A program made the position numbers and the translations under genes. DNA of 64,000 nt from Aplectana chamaeleonis (Eukaryota > Nematoda > Chromadorea > Rhabditida > Cosmocercidae): contig JAPDOI010000271.1 in the NCBI GenBank assembly GCA_029168955.1, positions 152,001-216,000 on the forward strand, read 5' to 3'. Under the pieces are notes generated by a model that searched no databases, had not been told where the DNA came from, and saw only the letters and a list, made by a program, of their open reading frames with translations. The stretch's first letter is position 1, and every line of letters starts with the position of its first letter. Below are positions 11,846 to 22,995 of the stretch, piece after piece.

Positions 11846-12661
11846 AAGAGAAGGGCTGCCACGCTCGTTAAAAAATTATCAAGTCAAGAAGGTACACACT
11901 GACATCTTCCTTTTTTTAAAACTACTTTCGAATGCTCATCCCCTTAAATTGGATTGCGCGATACTCTGAATTTCGTGCGATAAATTTGAAACACCAAGCA
12001 ATTGCATGACTACTACATATTCCGAAAAGGGTTGATATTAGAGAACCTCGGAAAATTAATATCCTTTCACCACAACATTCCCACTACCCGTGTTCAATAG
12101 AATGACCATTCCGGTGCTGCTTTTCATATCAGGTATTGTACCAAAGTAAGAGGTTAAAATTCTTGTGGTATTATTGAAAAACCTCTTGGTGTTATTGAAC
12201 TAGAACAAAATGCCGAGGTTCAAGGACAGTCGGCTATACACTATTCAGAAACCATTTCTTATCTGGCTCGAAATACGATTTGTGCATGAGAAAGAAGTAT
12301 TTTTTCTGCTACTTTTAGAACATTTGCATCGTTTTTGTACGAGATTTTTTTATTTTGCCGTTTGTCGATTGCCGATTGCCGTTTGCCGGCCATTTTTGGA
12401 CAAAATTTGTCGATTTCCGTTTGCCGATTTTTCAAAATCGTTTGCCGCACATCCCTGATCAGGAGTGTATGGGTCGATCGACCGAGTGCTGTAACGAGAA
12501 TTTGCGTAGAATATGCGGGCGCTGTAGCTAAAATTTCACCAACTGAGGCTAAACTTTCCGTAGTTTACGTAAAATCTCGGGTCAAAATTAGACTAGATGC
12601 CTCCGAAACCCTGGGCATCTCCGGTTTCCTTGTGAGGCATCTAGCTACGCGCTGGCAGAGG

Positions 12662-13037
12662 TGCTTTGCAGAATCCCAACGAGTCTTGAAAGTTACTTTG
12701 CTTAATTTTTCCGCCAACTAATACGTAAGGGATTCTGGAATGTCCAGAACAATTCCAGCATCCACATCGGCCCCATCGTGTTGTGGCTAGAGACAGAAAC
12801 TTGATTTCTACGCTTCCGTCTGCAGTTAGTTTGATGATGAGCCTAATCTTAGGGGGATCGAAAAGTAGTGTCGTTTCTGGGCATTTCAAAACTTGATTAG
12901 GATTTATTATTTTTTTAGAGTCGTGTCAAATACCATGTGAGGTTAAAGTGCCTTTTTTACTTATAGGCGAATGTAACACAGTTTTTTTTGCTAATTCTGG
13001 GTAAAAAAACAGCCAAATGCCAGAAGAGGTACCGGTA
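12662..13037. other. Unassigned DNA
   Basis: Nothing recognised in this stretch. Confidence 0.45.
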
Positions 13038-13172
13038 TCCGGCTTCGCGTGCTTTCTGAGTTTTGCGAAGAAAGTAAAGCAGCAGTTGCTGCTATAAAAA
13101 TTTGCGATGTTTATCCAAATGCATTGGGCATTCGTAAATGCCAAAGGTGGTTTTCCAACTTCAAAAGGTTAA
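13038..13172 (+). pseudogene. Mariner transposase N-terminal fragment
   Basis: The frame reads LSEFCEESKAAVAAIKICDV then YPNALGIRKCQRWFSNFK, closely matching the first helix-turn-helix of mariner-family transposases (pattern ICDVYP, then RKCQRWF). Only about 40 residues remain and no catalytic domain follows. Relic of a mariner element; no inverted repeat was identified. Confidence 0.75.
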
Positions 13173-13535
13173 TTTTGATCTTTGTCGCGAAAGCGCGACG
13201 CTTCGCTCCTACGAGGGCCCGGGCGCTGTCGGTCCCACAGCGAATGCCGGCAGTACAGTACGCGAGCGCCACCCACGCCGGATTGGTTCGAGTGGCCTAA
13301 AATATTGATTCTACCCTCCTGCCACGGCCCGGTGCGGCTGCTCTTCCTTTTGTTGATTACCTCCTTTTCCGTCACTAGTACAGAGCATCGCTGTGAGGCC
13401 ATAGGGCCTCTAGAACATTACAATTCATCTCTTTAATGCAGCTGCCCGCGATGAGCAAGGTTGATGAACGGTTAATCGGCCGTATTCCCTGTTTGCCTTC
13501 TTTTGCTAATTCAGTGGTTTCCTCCGGTCGTATGT
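13173..13535. other. Unassigned GC-richer DNA
   Basis: No motif recognised. It lies between a mariner relic and the TA microsatellite. Confidence 0.4.
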
Positions 13536-13716
<181 letters not shown>

Positions 13717-13739
13717 GTATATATATATATAGAGAGAGT

Positions 13740-14952
13740 ATAAATTATCTAAATTATCGGTGTACTGTTGTGTAAGCAAGAGGGTACATTTTGCTGTCAT
13801 ACTACAGTCTGAGTGCATATTGATTAGTACAGTGAGTCCCAAGTCGGGGACATCGGGTGTCCATTCTAGAATGCGGTAATGTTGTAGTAACATCCGCGTA
13901 GTGCAGTATGTCATTTGCTAGGGTATTTAGTTCAGGTCGCATTATCCTAGTTGTTAGTCCACTGGACGTTTCCCACGGGACTGACGTCATTATGACGTCG
14001 GACCCGGGGTAAACAACCACCGATTCGCAACATGGTGCATACGGCTAAAATTTCCATGCTAAATTACCCACTAGTAACCTCCCTTTTGGGCGGGTTTTAA
14101 TATCTAGGGTTATTACTGCAAATTAGAGTGCTCAACCTGTTAGTATTTCAGACGCCTTACAAAACCAAGGTAGCTTCCTTACAGGGGTGTCTTAGGGCCT
14201 GGGGAGTGGCGTCCTCAGATTACGGGCATCCATCCGGACTGGATGGGTTGCAGAAAAACCTTGGGTCTGACGGGAGCGAGCGGAGACGGGCGTAGGAAAG
14301 GTCCTGGGCCCCAGCTTCAACTTTGGGTTATTGACTGGGGGACACAGACCGATACTGTAAGGTGTACACAGTGGTCTGGTCGTCCGTGGAATATCGCAGG
14401 GATGTTCCTGCCGAAACTCGTCTGAGCTGCAACCTCCCTGAAGACACTTATATTGCAGTTATGTCTACCATTACAGGTTGATGCACTCACTCTCATACAG
14501 TGTTACGTCATCGCATATTTACTGCAGCACTCGGTGTCTGGTTGTAGGGAATCATGTCGGATTGATATCGCACTCGGACTCTCTCTCAAATCAATAATTT
14601 TCTCTGATTTATCCCACCCTTCTTGCATACATGTGCTACTATTCCTTCATTCCCATCAATACAGTAGTCTTTCGCCATATCTATCTCGTATTTTCTCCAT
14701 TTATATCCAGTTTCTCATCAAAATCGTATATTCTCTCCAAAATCGCAAATTCTCATTTTCTGTCCAAAATCGTAAATTCGGATTTTGCGTCATTTGGCGT
14801 ATCGTAGTATATATTTCATCACATATTTATCCCTGTATACCTCGTATGACCTGTCGAATATCGCGTTTTAAGACCCATCGCGGGTCAGCCTTCATTTCAG
14901 AGATCGAATTGGGAATTGGTATTCTACTGACAGTTATCCTGCTGTTGCTACG
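13740..14952 (+). other. Possible BEL/Pao 5' leader or LTR region
   Basis: This 1.2 kb precedes the gag start at 14953 without a gene. It may contain the 5' LTR and leader of the BEL/Pao element, but no second LTR is present for comparison and no primer binding site was recognised. Bases 14720-14780 contain a small imperfect duplication (CCAAAATCGCAAATTC, CCAAAATCGTAAATTC). Confidence 0.35.
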
Positions 14953-17912
14953 ATGTCGGAAATGGGTCAATACAAAGGTATGATGACGAAGGCGGCCAAC
15001 GCGCTCCAGGAAAAATTGGGCACGTTCGATCGCACGATGCTAGAGCGGCTGGACCCGGACCGTCAGGTACGTGATCGAATCATTTCTGTTTCAGAGCGCA
15101 AAAAAGCGCTCCTTGGTTCCATTATGGATTTTACCAAGGCTATTGCAACCCTCAGGGACAGGCTGACGCTCGCTCAGAACAATATTTGTGAGATGCGTCG
15201 GGATGGGGAAGCCGTCGTAGAGGGTGAGGTTGAGCACCATTGGGCAACCATTGGGGCGGACGACCTCATCCGCCAGGCCGACGACCTCATCGGAGGAATG
15301 GAAGCAGCGTTCTCGCAGCTGGTCGTTCCTCTACCTGATAATTCAGCTTGTAATTCAATCAATACGTTAAAGTCTAGATCGCGTGTTAATTCTTCTGGTG
15401 TGGCTGACGATTCAGTTCTGCATTCCACCGTGCAGCAGCAGTCCGGAGGCGGCGCACCTGCGGGTGAGCCGCTCGGGGCTGCGTGGAGTGCACCGGCTTC
15501 GGGCGATCCCCCGGTCGCCCGGCTCAGGCGTACCCCAGGCCAAGCGGTGGCATGCAGGGCTGCAATTATAATGCAGCACCAGTCAATTATAATTCTTACA
15601 ACACAGTTCCTTACCAGTATTGTAGTCCAGCCCCGCAACAATTTGCGAAGCTGCCAGAGTTGCACATCCCAGAATTCGACGGAGACATGACTGCCTTCTC
15701 CCAATTTTGAGAATTATTCTCCTGCGCGGTGCACAATAACATCAACGTGCCAAATGCTATCAAGTTTCTCCACTTGAAAAAAAAGCAAGCTCAAGGGAAA
15801 CGCCAAGTATCTTGTCTCCGCTATTGAACTCTCGGACGAGAACTATATGGTAGCTATCACCTTGTTGCATAGTACATACAACAGGCCGGACGTAGTCCGT
15901 AACAGGTTGTGGGACGAACTTACGCTTCTTCCCACTTCTTCAGACAATTCAAGCGACCAGCGTATTACGCTGGCAAAAGTCAAGTCTATTTGGATGCAGT
16001 TAAGACAGCGAGGGGAGCATCCCGGTTCTACCGGTACAATGCGTTGCGTCCGAAGCAAGTTCCCTCCACGCACGAGGGAAAAGGTTGGAGAGCTTAGCAG
16101 AAGGAACGACGGTTGGACGGTGGAAGAGTTGCTTCAAGCACTGGATCAAGTCATTGACCAGTTCGAAGTGATGGAAGACACCGACCCACAATCCTCCCTT
16201 TTCTCCCATACTTCAGTATCACAGAGCAGGCCACACTCACCTATGCGTGGCGCACATAGTACATTTTCACGTAACAGATCTCCTGTCCGCACTGGGCGTT
16301 CCTCCCACGAGCGTCGTTGCCCATACTGTTTCCGAACAGGTCACAACGCACCCCAATGTGGAGACTACCCCGAAGTTCGCGACAGGAGAGACAGGGTCTT
16401 AGAGCTTAGCCTCTGTTGGAAGTGCTTGTCGGAGGGTCACAGGGGCCAAAGCTGCCACGTGCCACCCTGCCAAGCTTGTGGTCGCCCACACCACGCATCT
16501 CTTTGCCCTCGGCTAGAGCAACCACACAGGCACAACCGGTCTCGCACTCCAACACGGGGCCGCTCTCCGAGGAATGCCTCTGTCAGTCGAAGGTCGTCGA
16601 GCCCGCGCTCACAACACAACTCGAGGGACAGACATTCACCTTCGGGCAGACCACGACAGTATCAGTCGCCTAGTAATTCTAGGCCTTATTCCAGGAGACG
16701 GAGTCCATCTCCGTATCTACAAGTGGCGTTCGAAAGCAACTCCGAGCGCTCTCATACCAGCCGTAACACAGCTTCTATTTCAGAACGCGAAGATGATGGT
16801 CCGGACGACTTTGACATCGTTGAATACGAATCCGACACAATAGTGTCGCTTGCGAACACTATCAGGACGATCACTCACGACGAACCGACGGTCAAGACTG
16901 CGGTTTGCACGTCTTCGTCCTCGGGTGAGTATCCTCGATTAATGATCGTCCGTGCTCTCACTCGTAATCACATTACAGTGCTGATCAACTGCTAAATATT
17001 TTTTTAGATAGCGGCTCTCAGCACAGTTATATTCGTAAAGATATTGCAGATTCGCTATGTCTACGCCAAACGAATCCTAAATCAGTAACAGCTATTACAT
17101 TCGGTGGGCACAGACACACCGAAACGTCTTACGAGACATCTATTACACTCCGTAATCAGTCGCACGGCACACCTATGCATCTCCAGTTATGGACCCGCAA
17201 GGTAATCACATCCGTGCCGTCTACTTCAGTTACAGATTCCAACCACCCACTCTCTAATTCCACTCCTCATGAGGACGCCCCAGTTGACGTTCTCATAGGG
17301 TGGGATTATTATTGGGAGGTGGTAGGATTTAATACAAGCCATCAGCTTCCGTCGGGCCTCGCCAAGTCTAATACACGACTTGGCCCTGTCGTATCGGGTC
17401 TTCGTGAGCCACCACCTTCCCGTGTACACTCCACGGCGGTGTCTACGCAACCCGCAGGAGGTACCAAGTCTGAGGACGATACGGATCACATGATCCGCGA
17501 ATTGCTTGTGCTAGAGTCGGTTGGTGCTACGGACCAATCCGATACAACTGATACGGAAGTAATTCAGCAGTTTTACAACACAGTACAACGCCAAAATGGC
17601 TTAATACACGTCCAGTTCCCTTGGAAGTCAGTTCATCCCCACCTTCCTGACAACAAAGCTCTCCACTACGCAGGTTGGAGCAGCAATATGCTAAGCTCCG
17701 CTCTAATCCCAAACATTGGTAGGGTTATTGCAGCACATTTGAGCAGCAGTTGCGGTCAGGAATCATAGAGGACGTATCGGAACTCCAACCCCCTGGACGA
17801 AAAATATATTAAATTCCTCACCAGGCTGTCTTCAAGGTAGACAGCACTACTACAAAGTTGCGCATTGTTTTTGATGCTTCGAGCCATCGCAAGGACGTCC
17901 CTAGTCTTGAAG
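14953..17912 (+). pseudogene. BEL/Pao LTR retrotransposon gag-protease-RT, truncated
   Basis: Gag begins at the ATG at 14953 (MSEMGQYKGMMTKAANALQE) and runs through a coiled N-terminal part. A Pao-type capsid core (PELHIPEFDGDMTAFSQF) is then broken by a stop and frameshift near 15710-15830. Three zinc knuckles follow at about 16318-16515: CPYCFRTGHNAPQC, CWKCLSEGHRGQSC and CQACGRPHHASLC. After a frame change at a T run near 17000 comes an aspartic protease (DSGSQHSYI at 17008). The region leading into reverse transcriptase ends with FDASSHRKDVPSL near 17905 and is then cut by other sequence. RT palm, RNase H, integrase and a 3' LTR are absent. Several frame breaks make it inactive. Confidence 0.9.
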
Positions 17913-18674
17913 GGGGGGGGGGGGTTTCTTGGAGCGCATATTGAATCGAATGAGAACAAGCATAAGTCTAGCAGCCAAACGTTTCCATACAAAGTGAACC
18001 GTGAAAGCGTTGAGGACACGAAGACATAGCGTCAGTAGCAAATAAATTGCGTAAGATTTCGTTTTCATGATTTTTATCTAATCGGGGAAGGAAGGTCTGG
18101 TACCTTAGTGGGAGCTACACTGAAAAGGCAGAATAACATTCGAAAACCTTTTTTCTAGCTCATAAAACCATGTTCGGTTCAGCATTGTTGGCTAAGCATT
18201 ATTTTTTTCTTTTTGTCTTCAATCGCTTGCAAGAGGACTTTCTGACGCGTGATTTGACTGTGATAATTCATAGAGCTCCTGCCAAATCCGTTTGCAACAG
18301 TTTCACTACATTTAATGATTATGTTATCTGCATATACCAACAACAGCCAAATCGATTCAACAATTTCACTACATTCAAGAAATCAGTTTGATAGCCAAAT
18401 CTATTGGAACAATTTCACGACATTTCAGAGCAATGCCAAATCCTTGACCTTTTCTTGCGGAGCCCAACTTTCAGGAACCTGAGTCTTCATTTGTTCATTC
18501 CGAGAGGGCGGATCTGGGGCACCAGGCATGTCTGGGGCACCAAAACGATTGTTTGTAGCCGTTATTTTGCCGCTCCTGGCCCGTTTCCTACCGTCATTTC
18601 AACACTGGGAGCCTAGGGTCCAGCTCGCCTATCATTTCTCTGCGGAACGTCCCCGATGATGATCATCGTGAACG
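17913..18674. repeat. Dispersed repeat matching 5850-7380
   Basis: A G run (17914-17926) marks the junction with the BEL/Pao fragment. Bases 17930-18030 match the reverse complement of 5850-5945. Bases 18230-18480 are collinear with 5970-7380 minus the CACTA-like insertion. At 18655-18672 a vestige ATCATCGTGAACGCTGTC resembles an AAGGCAG-family end. Non-coding. Confidence 0.7.
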
Positions 18675-19060
18675 CTGTCAATGCCAGCTCGAGCGGCAAC
18701 GGAAGGTCGTCTTCGTCTGTTGGGGCATATTTTAAGAAGATCGCCAGATCGACTTGTTCAACACGCTCTAAGGATGCTTCCAAATCCTGTCTGGAAACGG
18801 CCGCCTGGACGTAGGCGAAAGTTTTGGACGGATGTGGTGGAGGAGGATTTCAAATCACTCGGCATTGAAAGGCAATTCAGGCGCGATGTTTTACTTCGCA
18901 GGAAGTGGAATAGCGACAAATGGATGGATTGTGTTCAAATTGCGGCTGAGGACCGTGACAAATAGACACGGCTGACTACTAGGACGGCACACCTCGGTGA
19001 AGATGCGGAATGACAGCGTCAGGCGAAAGCCAACCGTTTAAGTCAAGTAAGTCAAGACTT
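18675..19060 (+). pseudogene. RTE retrotransposon 3' fragment
   Basis: The frame encodes the RTE C-terminus (EGRLRLLGHILRRSPDRLVQ, then WKRPPGRRRKFWTDVVEEDF), closely matching the RTE at 22996-26145. It ends with the same non-coding tail GTTTAAGTCAAGTAAGTCAAG at about 19036-19056. A stop follows RDK at 18963, where the longer copy continues, so it is decayed as well as 5'-truncated. Confidence 0.9.
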
Positions 19061-19553
19061 TAACTAGAGTGGAAATCAAAATTTATCGTAAATATTCGAG
19101 TCAGAGCAATGTTCGTTTATCGCTACATCTTTGAGAGACTTATGGTGTGCTCGCAGCGTATAGATCCGCGTATCAACATTAAAATCTGCGTCTCCCACCG
19201 TTTGCCAGCTTCTGAATTTTGCGCATGTTTTCAAACTTAAAGGCGCCGTGCGCGCTAAAAACCGAATGCCTGTTTTTGTGTTAAATCGTTCAAGTGGGCC
19301 ATGATAAGGCCATTCACGAAGTTTGCAGTCTTAAAATCGAACCAAAATGGAGTTATTGTGGTGCGCGCGAAGCGCGCACGTGATTTGGAAAAGGATTCTG
19401 CGCACACCCCTAATTCCAGAATCTTGGTTCGGGAGAAATCTTGAAACAAGGGAATTTCACAAAAGATAGAGCAGTAAGGGTTCTCACCACTGCCCAAACT
19501 TCAGAAAAATTCCCGCAGTGGGTCTCGATTTATCAAAAAATGCGAATTTTAAA
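19061..19553. other. Unassigned DNA with a GC hairpin
   Basis: No gene. A perfect hairpin GTGCGCGC-GAA-GCGCGCAC sits at 19361-19379. Confidence 0.5.
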
Positions 19554-19696
<143 letters not shown>

Positions 19697-19825
19697 TGAA
19701 GGAATTTAGTGATAAGAAGTTTGGTCAGTCTTTCGAGAGAAGTGGAGTGATACCGTGATAAGACTTAATGAAGCTCGAGAGACGTCGTGCCTCAGGTTCA
19801 TCAGGAATGTGCACGGAACACGAAT

Positions 19826-21068
19826 TGAAGTGCGCCAAGCGCTGTATAAGGTGGGCGGTTCCCAACTAGGAGTGCGTAGGGCGCCGAAAGAAGTGGCCGG
19901 AATTCAACTAGGAGTGCAGAGAGCTCTGAAATGTGGACGGGACCTAAGTAGGAGTGCACAGCGCGCCGGTAAAAGTGGGCGAGACCCAACTGGGAGTCCA
20001 TAGAGCGCCGGGAACTGTGGACGGGACCCAAGTTGGAGTGCACAAAGCGCCGGTAAAAGTGGGCGGGCACCAACTGGGAGTCCACAACGCGCCGGTAAAA
20101 GTAGGGGGACCTGATTGGGAGTCCACAGAGCGCCGGGAATTGTGGACGGGGCCCAAGTGGGAGTGCACAACGCGCCGGCAAAAGTGGGCGGGACCCAATT
20201 TGGAGTCCACAGAGCGCCGGGAACTGTGGACGGGACCCAAGTGGGAGTGCACAACGCGCCGGTAGAAGTGTGCGGGACCCAACTGGGAGTCCACAGAGCG
20301 CCGGGAACTGTGGACAGGACCCAAGTGGGAGTGCACAACGCGCCGGTAAAATCGGGCGAGACACAACTGGGAGTCCACAGAGCGCCGGGACCTGTGGACG
20401 GGACACAAGTGGGAGTGCACAACGCGCCGGCAAAAGTGGGCGGGACCCAATTTGGAGTCCACAGAGCGCCGGGAACTATGGACGGGACCCAAGTGGGAGT
20501 GCACAACGCGCCGGTAGAAGTGTGCGGGACCCAACTGGGAGTCCACAGAGCGCCGGGAACTGTGGACAGGACCCGCTGGGAGTGCACAACGCGCCGGTAA
20601 AATCGGGCGAGACACAACTGGGGAGTCCACAGAGCGCCGGGAACTGTGGACGGGACTCAGGATTGGAGTGCACAAAGCGCCGGTAAAAATGGGCGGGACC
20701 CAACTGGAAGCCCACAGAGCGCGGGGAACTGTGGACGGCACCCAAGTGGGAGTGCACAAAGCGCCGGTAAAAGTGGGCGCGACCCAACTGGGAGTCCACA
20801 GAGCGCCGGGAGCTGTGGACGGGAACCAAGTGGGAGTGCACAACGCTTCGGTAGAAGTGGGCGGGACCAAACTGGGAGTCCACAGAGCGCCGGAAACTGT
20901 GGTTGGGACCCAAGTTGGAGTGCACAAAGCGCCGGTAAAAGTGGGCGGTACCCAACTGGGAGTCCACAGAGCGCCGGGAACTATGGTTGGGGCCCAAGTT
21001 GGAGTGCACAAAGCGCCGGGAACTGTGGACGGGACCCAACTGGGAGAGCGCAGGGCGCCGGGAAAAGT
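19826..21068. repeat. 84-bp minisatellite built of two half units
   Basis: The spacing of the motif GTCCACAGAGCGCCGGGAAC is exactly 84 bp across many copies (20121, 20205, 20289, 20373, 20457, 20541). Each unit alternates a GTCCACAG...CTGTGGAC half, itself a hairpin, with a GTGCACAA...GTGGGCGGGACC half. Units become degenerate before 19950. The period is a multiple of three, so long open frames exist on both strands (up to 390 residues on minus). They look like a consequence of the repeat, with no signal peptide, splice context or known domain. Confidence 0.92.
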
Positions 21069-21138
21069 AACGTGTGTCCTACAGTACCGAGCAGGTGCAT
21101 TGGGCAGAAAGGCCATGAACGGCCAGTTTTCGTGCCTT

Positions 21139-21488
21139 TCCTAGACGGGGGGGGGGGGGCACACCAGACTTATTGACAGAAATGGAGAGAAACTCTGATA
21201 AAAGATGCCCGATGGAAGATCAATCCTTGTTTTTTATAAAAGCTCTACAGAAGTAGACTCTGTTCCATTCCAAGCAAACTCATGTTTTCGGTTATCACAG
21301 CGCGGAGCGGTGGCTTTTTCGTCCGAACCTCCTTATCACTAGTTATATTTCATCGAGGCCCACCGCTCCGCTGCTGGTGATAATCGAAATCAACAGATCA
21401 CTACGACTCTACCAGAGTTTACTTCGTTTGATAGCCTCACCAGTCGGTGGTTCATTTAGTTTGTCTTGAATCGTGGGTGGACCCCTTC
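21139..21488. repeat. G run and dispersed repeat
   Basis: A G run lies at 21147-21159. Bases 21220-21420 match 56430-56560 in opposite orientation (shared CACCGCTCCGC and CTCCTTATCACTAG). The block contains an imperfect inverted repeat around GGAGCGGTGG. Non-coding. Confidence 0.6.
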
Positions 21489-21720
21489 CAGGGATGTGCG
21501 TAATTACGACTAACGACTAACGAAATAAAGAAAAAATTCGTAAGCAATCCCAAAATTCGTTGGAAGGTCTTACCAACAATAACGCGCTCCAGCCCAAGGA
21601 TTCAATCAGGATTGATACATAGTTCCCTGGTGGTTGTTGAAGGTGGGTGGTACGAAATATGTAACCCCTTCAGTATTTATATTTTCTACTGACACTGCAT
21701 CGCAGTTTTGGGACCACCCC

Positions 21721-21722
21721 CC

Positions 21723-21758
<36 letters not shown>
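21721..21758. repeat. (CA)n microsatellite
   Basis: A short CA run preceded by a C run, inside hAT-2. Confidence 0.95.
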
Positions 21759-21759
<1 letters not shown>

Positions 21760-22995
21760 CACGACACAAGCGGATGTTGCGCAAGTTCAAACGCAGCACT
21801 AGTGCGGCTTCGTCTTGGTTGCGCGACTTTATGGTACGCTCACTGAACCAGTCCCGACACTGACTGACTCCAGCGGAATTTGACTCAGAGAGCACTATCA
21901 GAGGACATACGAGAACTACGTTGAGCATTAGCGATCTAGAGGTACTTATTGCTTTCACACTTCGATACTCTAATATTAGCACTGCTGTGCGAAGCAGTTT
22001 AAGAAAGGAAAAAAGCTGGAAACTTCTCGGTTCTTTAGGAGATAAATCTCGAAAAACCTGAAGCCATTTTATTTTCTAAATTCTTCTTTAGCAATCCCAT
22101 ATTTTTCTGTTTCCAAGGCAATTAATATTCCACAAAATCGCTCATAATCTGATGCGGGAGGCAGTTCTACTAAATCTGGAAGTATAGCCATTCTCCAATT
22201 GCTCAAGCCGGTCCACGTGGTCCACGTGGCAGCGGATCGGTAGAGAAATAGAGAAGTATCACAGTCATTTACAAGAATCATAATATCAGCAGGGGGTCGC
22301 GTCGCGGCAATCGCTGAGCAGCCGCTTGGCCTATCGCTAAAGCATACTTCGCGCGACGGGCGACGCGACGTAGTGATTGTCATATAAATCGACCGAAAGT
22401 CGATATCTGATATGCACTGTCGCTGTATCGCGTCGCGGGAAGTATGTACAGAGCCTAACGGTCTGTAATTACCGCTACGCGACCGACCACAGCCAATCGG
22501 GGTGTCTACAGGCCGCCCTCAATTCATTCACTTTTAATGAAGGGAACACTTCTTTATACAAGACGTCTTATGCATTCCGCCATGGAATCGTTAGAATCGG
22601 GCTGTGCTTGCAGGCCACAGCTGTGCACTGACGGTAACTGTATCCGATGAGTGGATGGTGAAGGGCGCCGTGCTCCAATTTTCAGTCATAAATTCGAGGG
22701 ATTAGATTTCTATAAATTAGTGCTGGGCTTCCTCAGGGGGTTAAATTTTCACTTCTGTGTTATTCTCTTCCGGCCTTTCCTCATTATGGGAACAAGCTCC
22801 GAACCACGCGCGAGCTCCGTTCGCGACACTGAGCAAAGAAAAATAGTACAAAGGCTCGGCGTGGTGTTCCCATGGGATAGATCTCATATAACATCATGTA
22901 GCGCAAAACAGCAAATTCTGCCCCGAAAAAAGATAGAAGAGTTCGAGATTTTCTCGGTTTCTCATATTGCTTCTTTTCTTACCGAGAAAAAGGAC
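21760..22995. other. Unassigned internal part of hAT-2
   Basis: No hAT transposase motif is seen. A GC-rich segment at 22285-22440 holds repeated CGCGTCGCGG-like words in both orientations, possibly a further small nested TIR element. The open frames at 22069-22383 (-) and 22651-22998 (+) match nothing I recognise. Confidence 0.45.

Larger units (their letters stand above)
9781..12457. mobile_element. hAT-type non-autonomous transposon (hAT-1)
   Basis: Ends CAGGGATGTGCGGCAA and its reverse complement are flanked by a perfect 8-bp duplication ATCAGGAG (9773-9780 and 12458-12465). CAGGG-type ends with 8-bp duplications are the signature of the hAT superfamily. Both subterminal regions carry arrays of short GTTTGCCG and GATTGCCG motifs, likely transposase binding sites by analogy. 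No transposase frame is present. A CR1-like fragment (10640-11632) and a short 22-bp repeat (11752-11845) lie inside. Confidence 0.88.
9295..12661. mobile_element. TIR element split by a hAT insertion
   Basis: The outer ends are CCTCTGCCAACGCGTAGC at 9295 and the near-perfect reverse complement ending at 12661. Without the inner hAT (9781-12457) the element is about 680 bp. It contains a perfect short hairpin at 9372-9400 (CGGGTTTTAGCTA, CGA, then the complement) and a second hairpin at 12594-12643. No target duplication was found, so the family is unknown. Confidence 0.65.

Noticed and set aside
13740..14952. 5' LTR of the BEL/Pao element with defined ends
   Set aside because: No second LTR, no clear TG...CA pair and no primer binding site could be identified, so only a leader region is reported.
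19944..21116. 390-residue open frame on minus as a proline/tryptophan-rich repeat protein
   Set aside because: It is the product of an 84-bp tandem array open in several frames on both strands. It has no signal peptide, splice structure or known repeat-protein motif.
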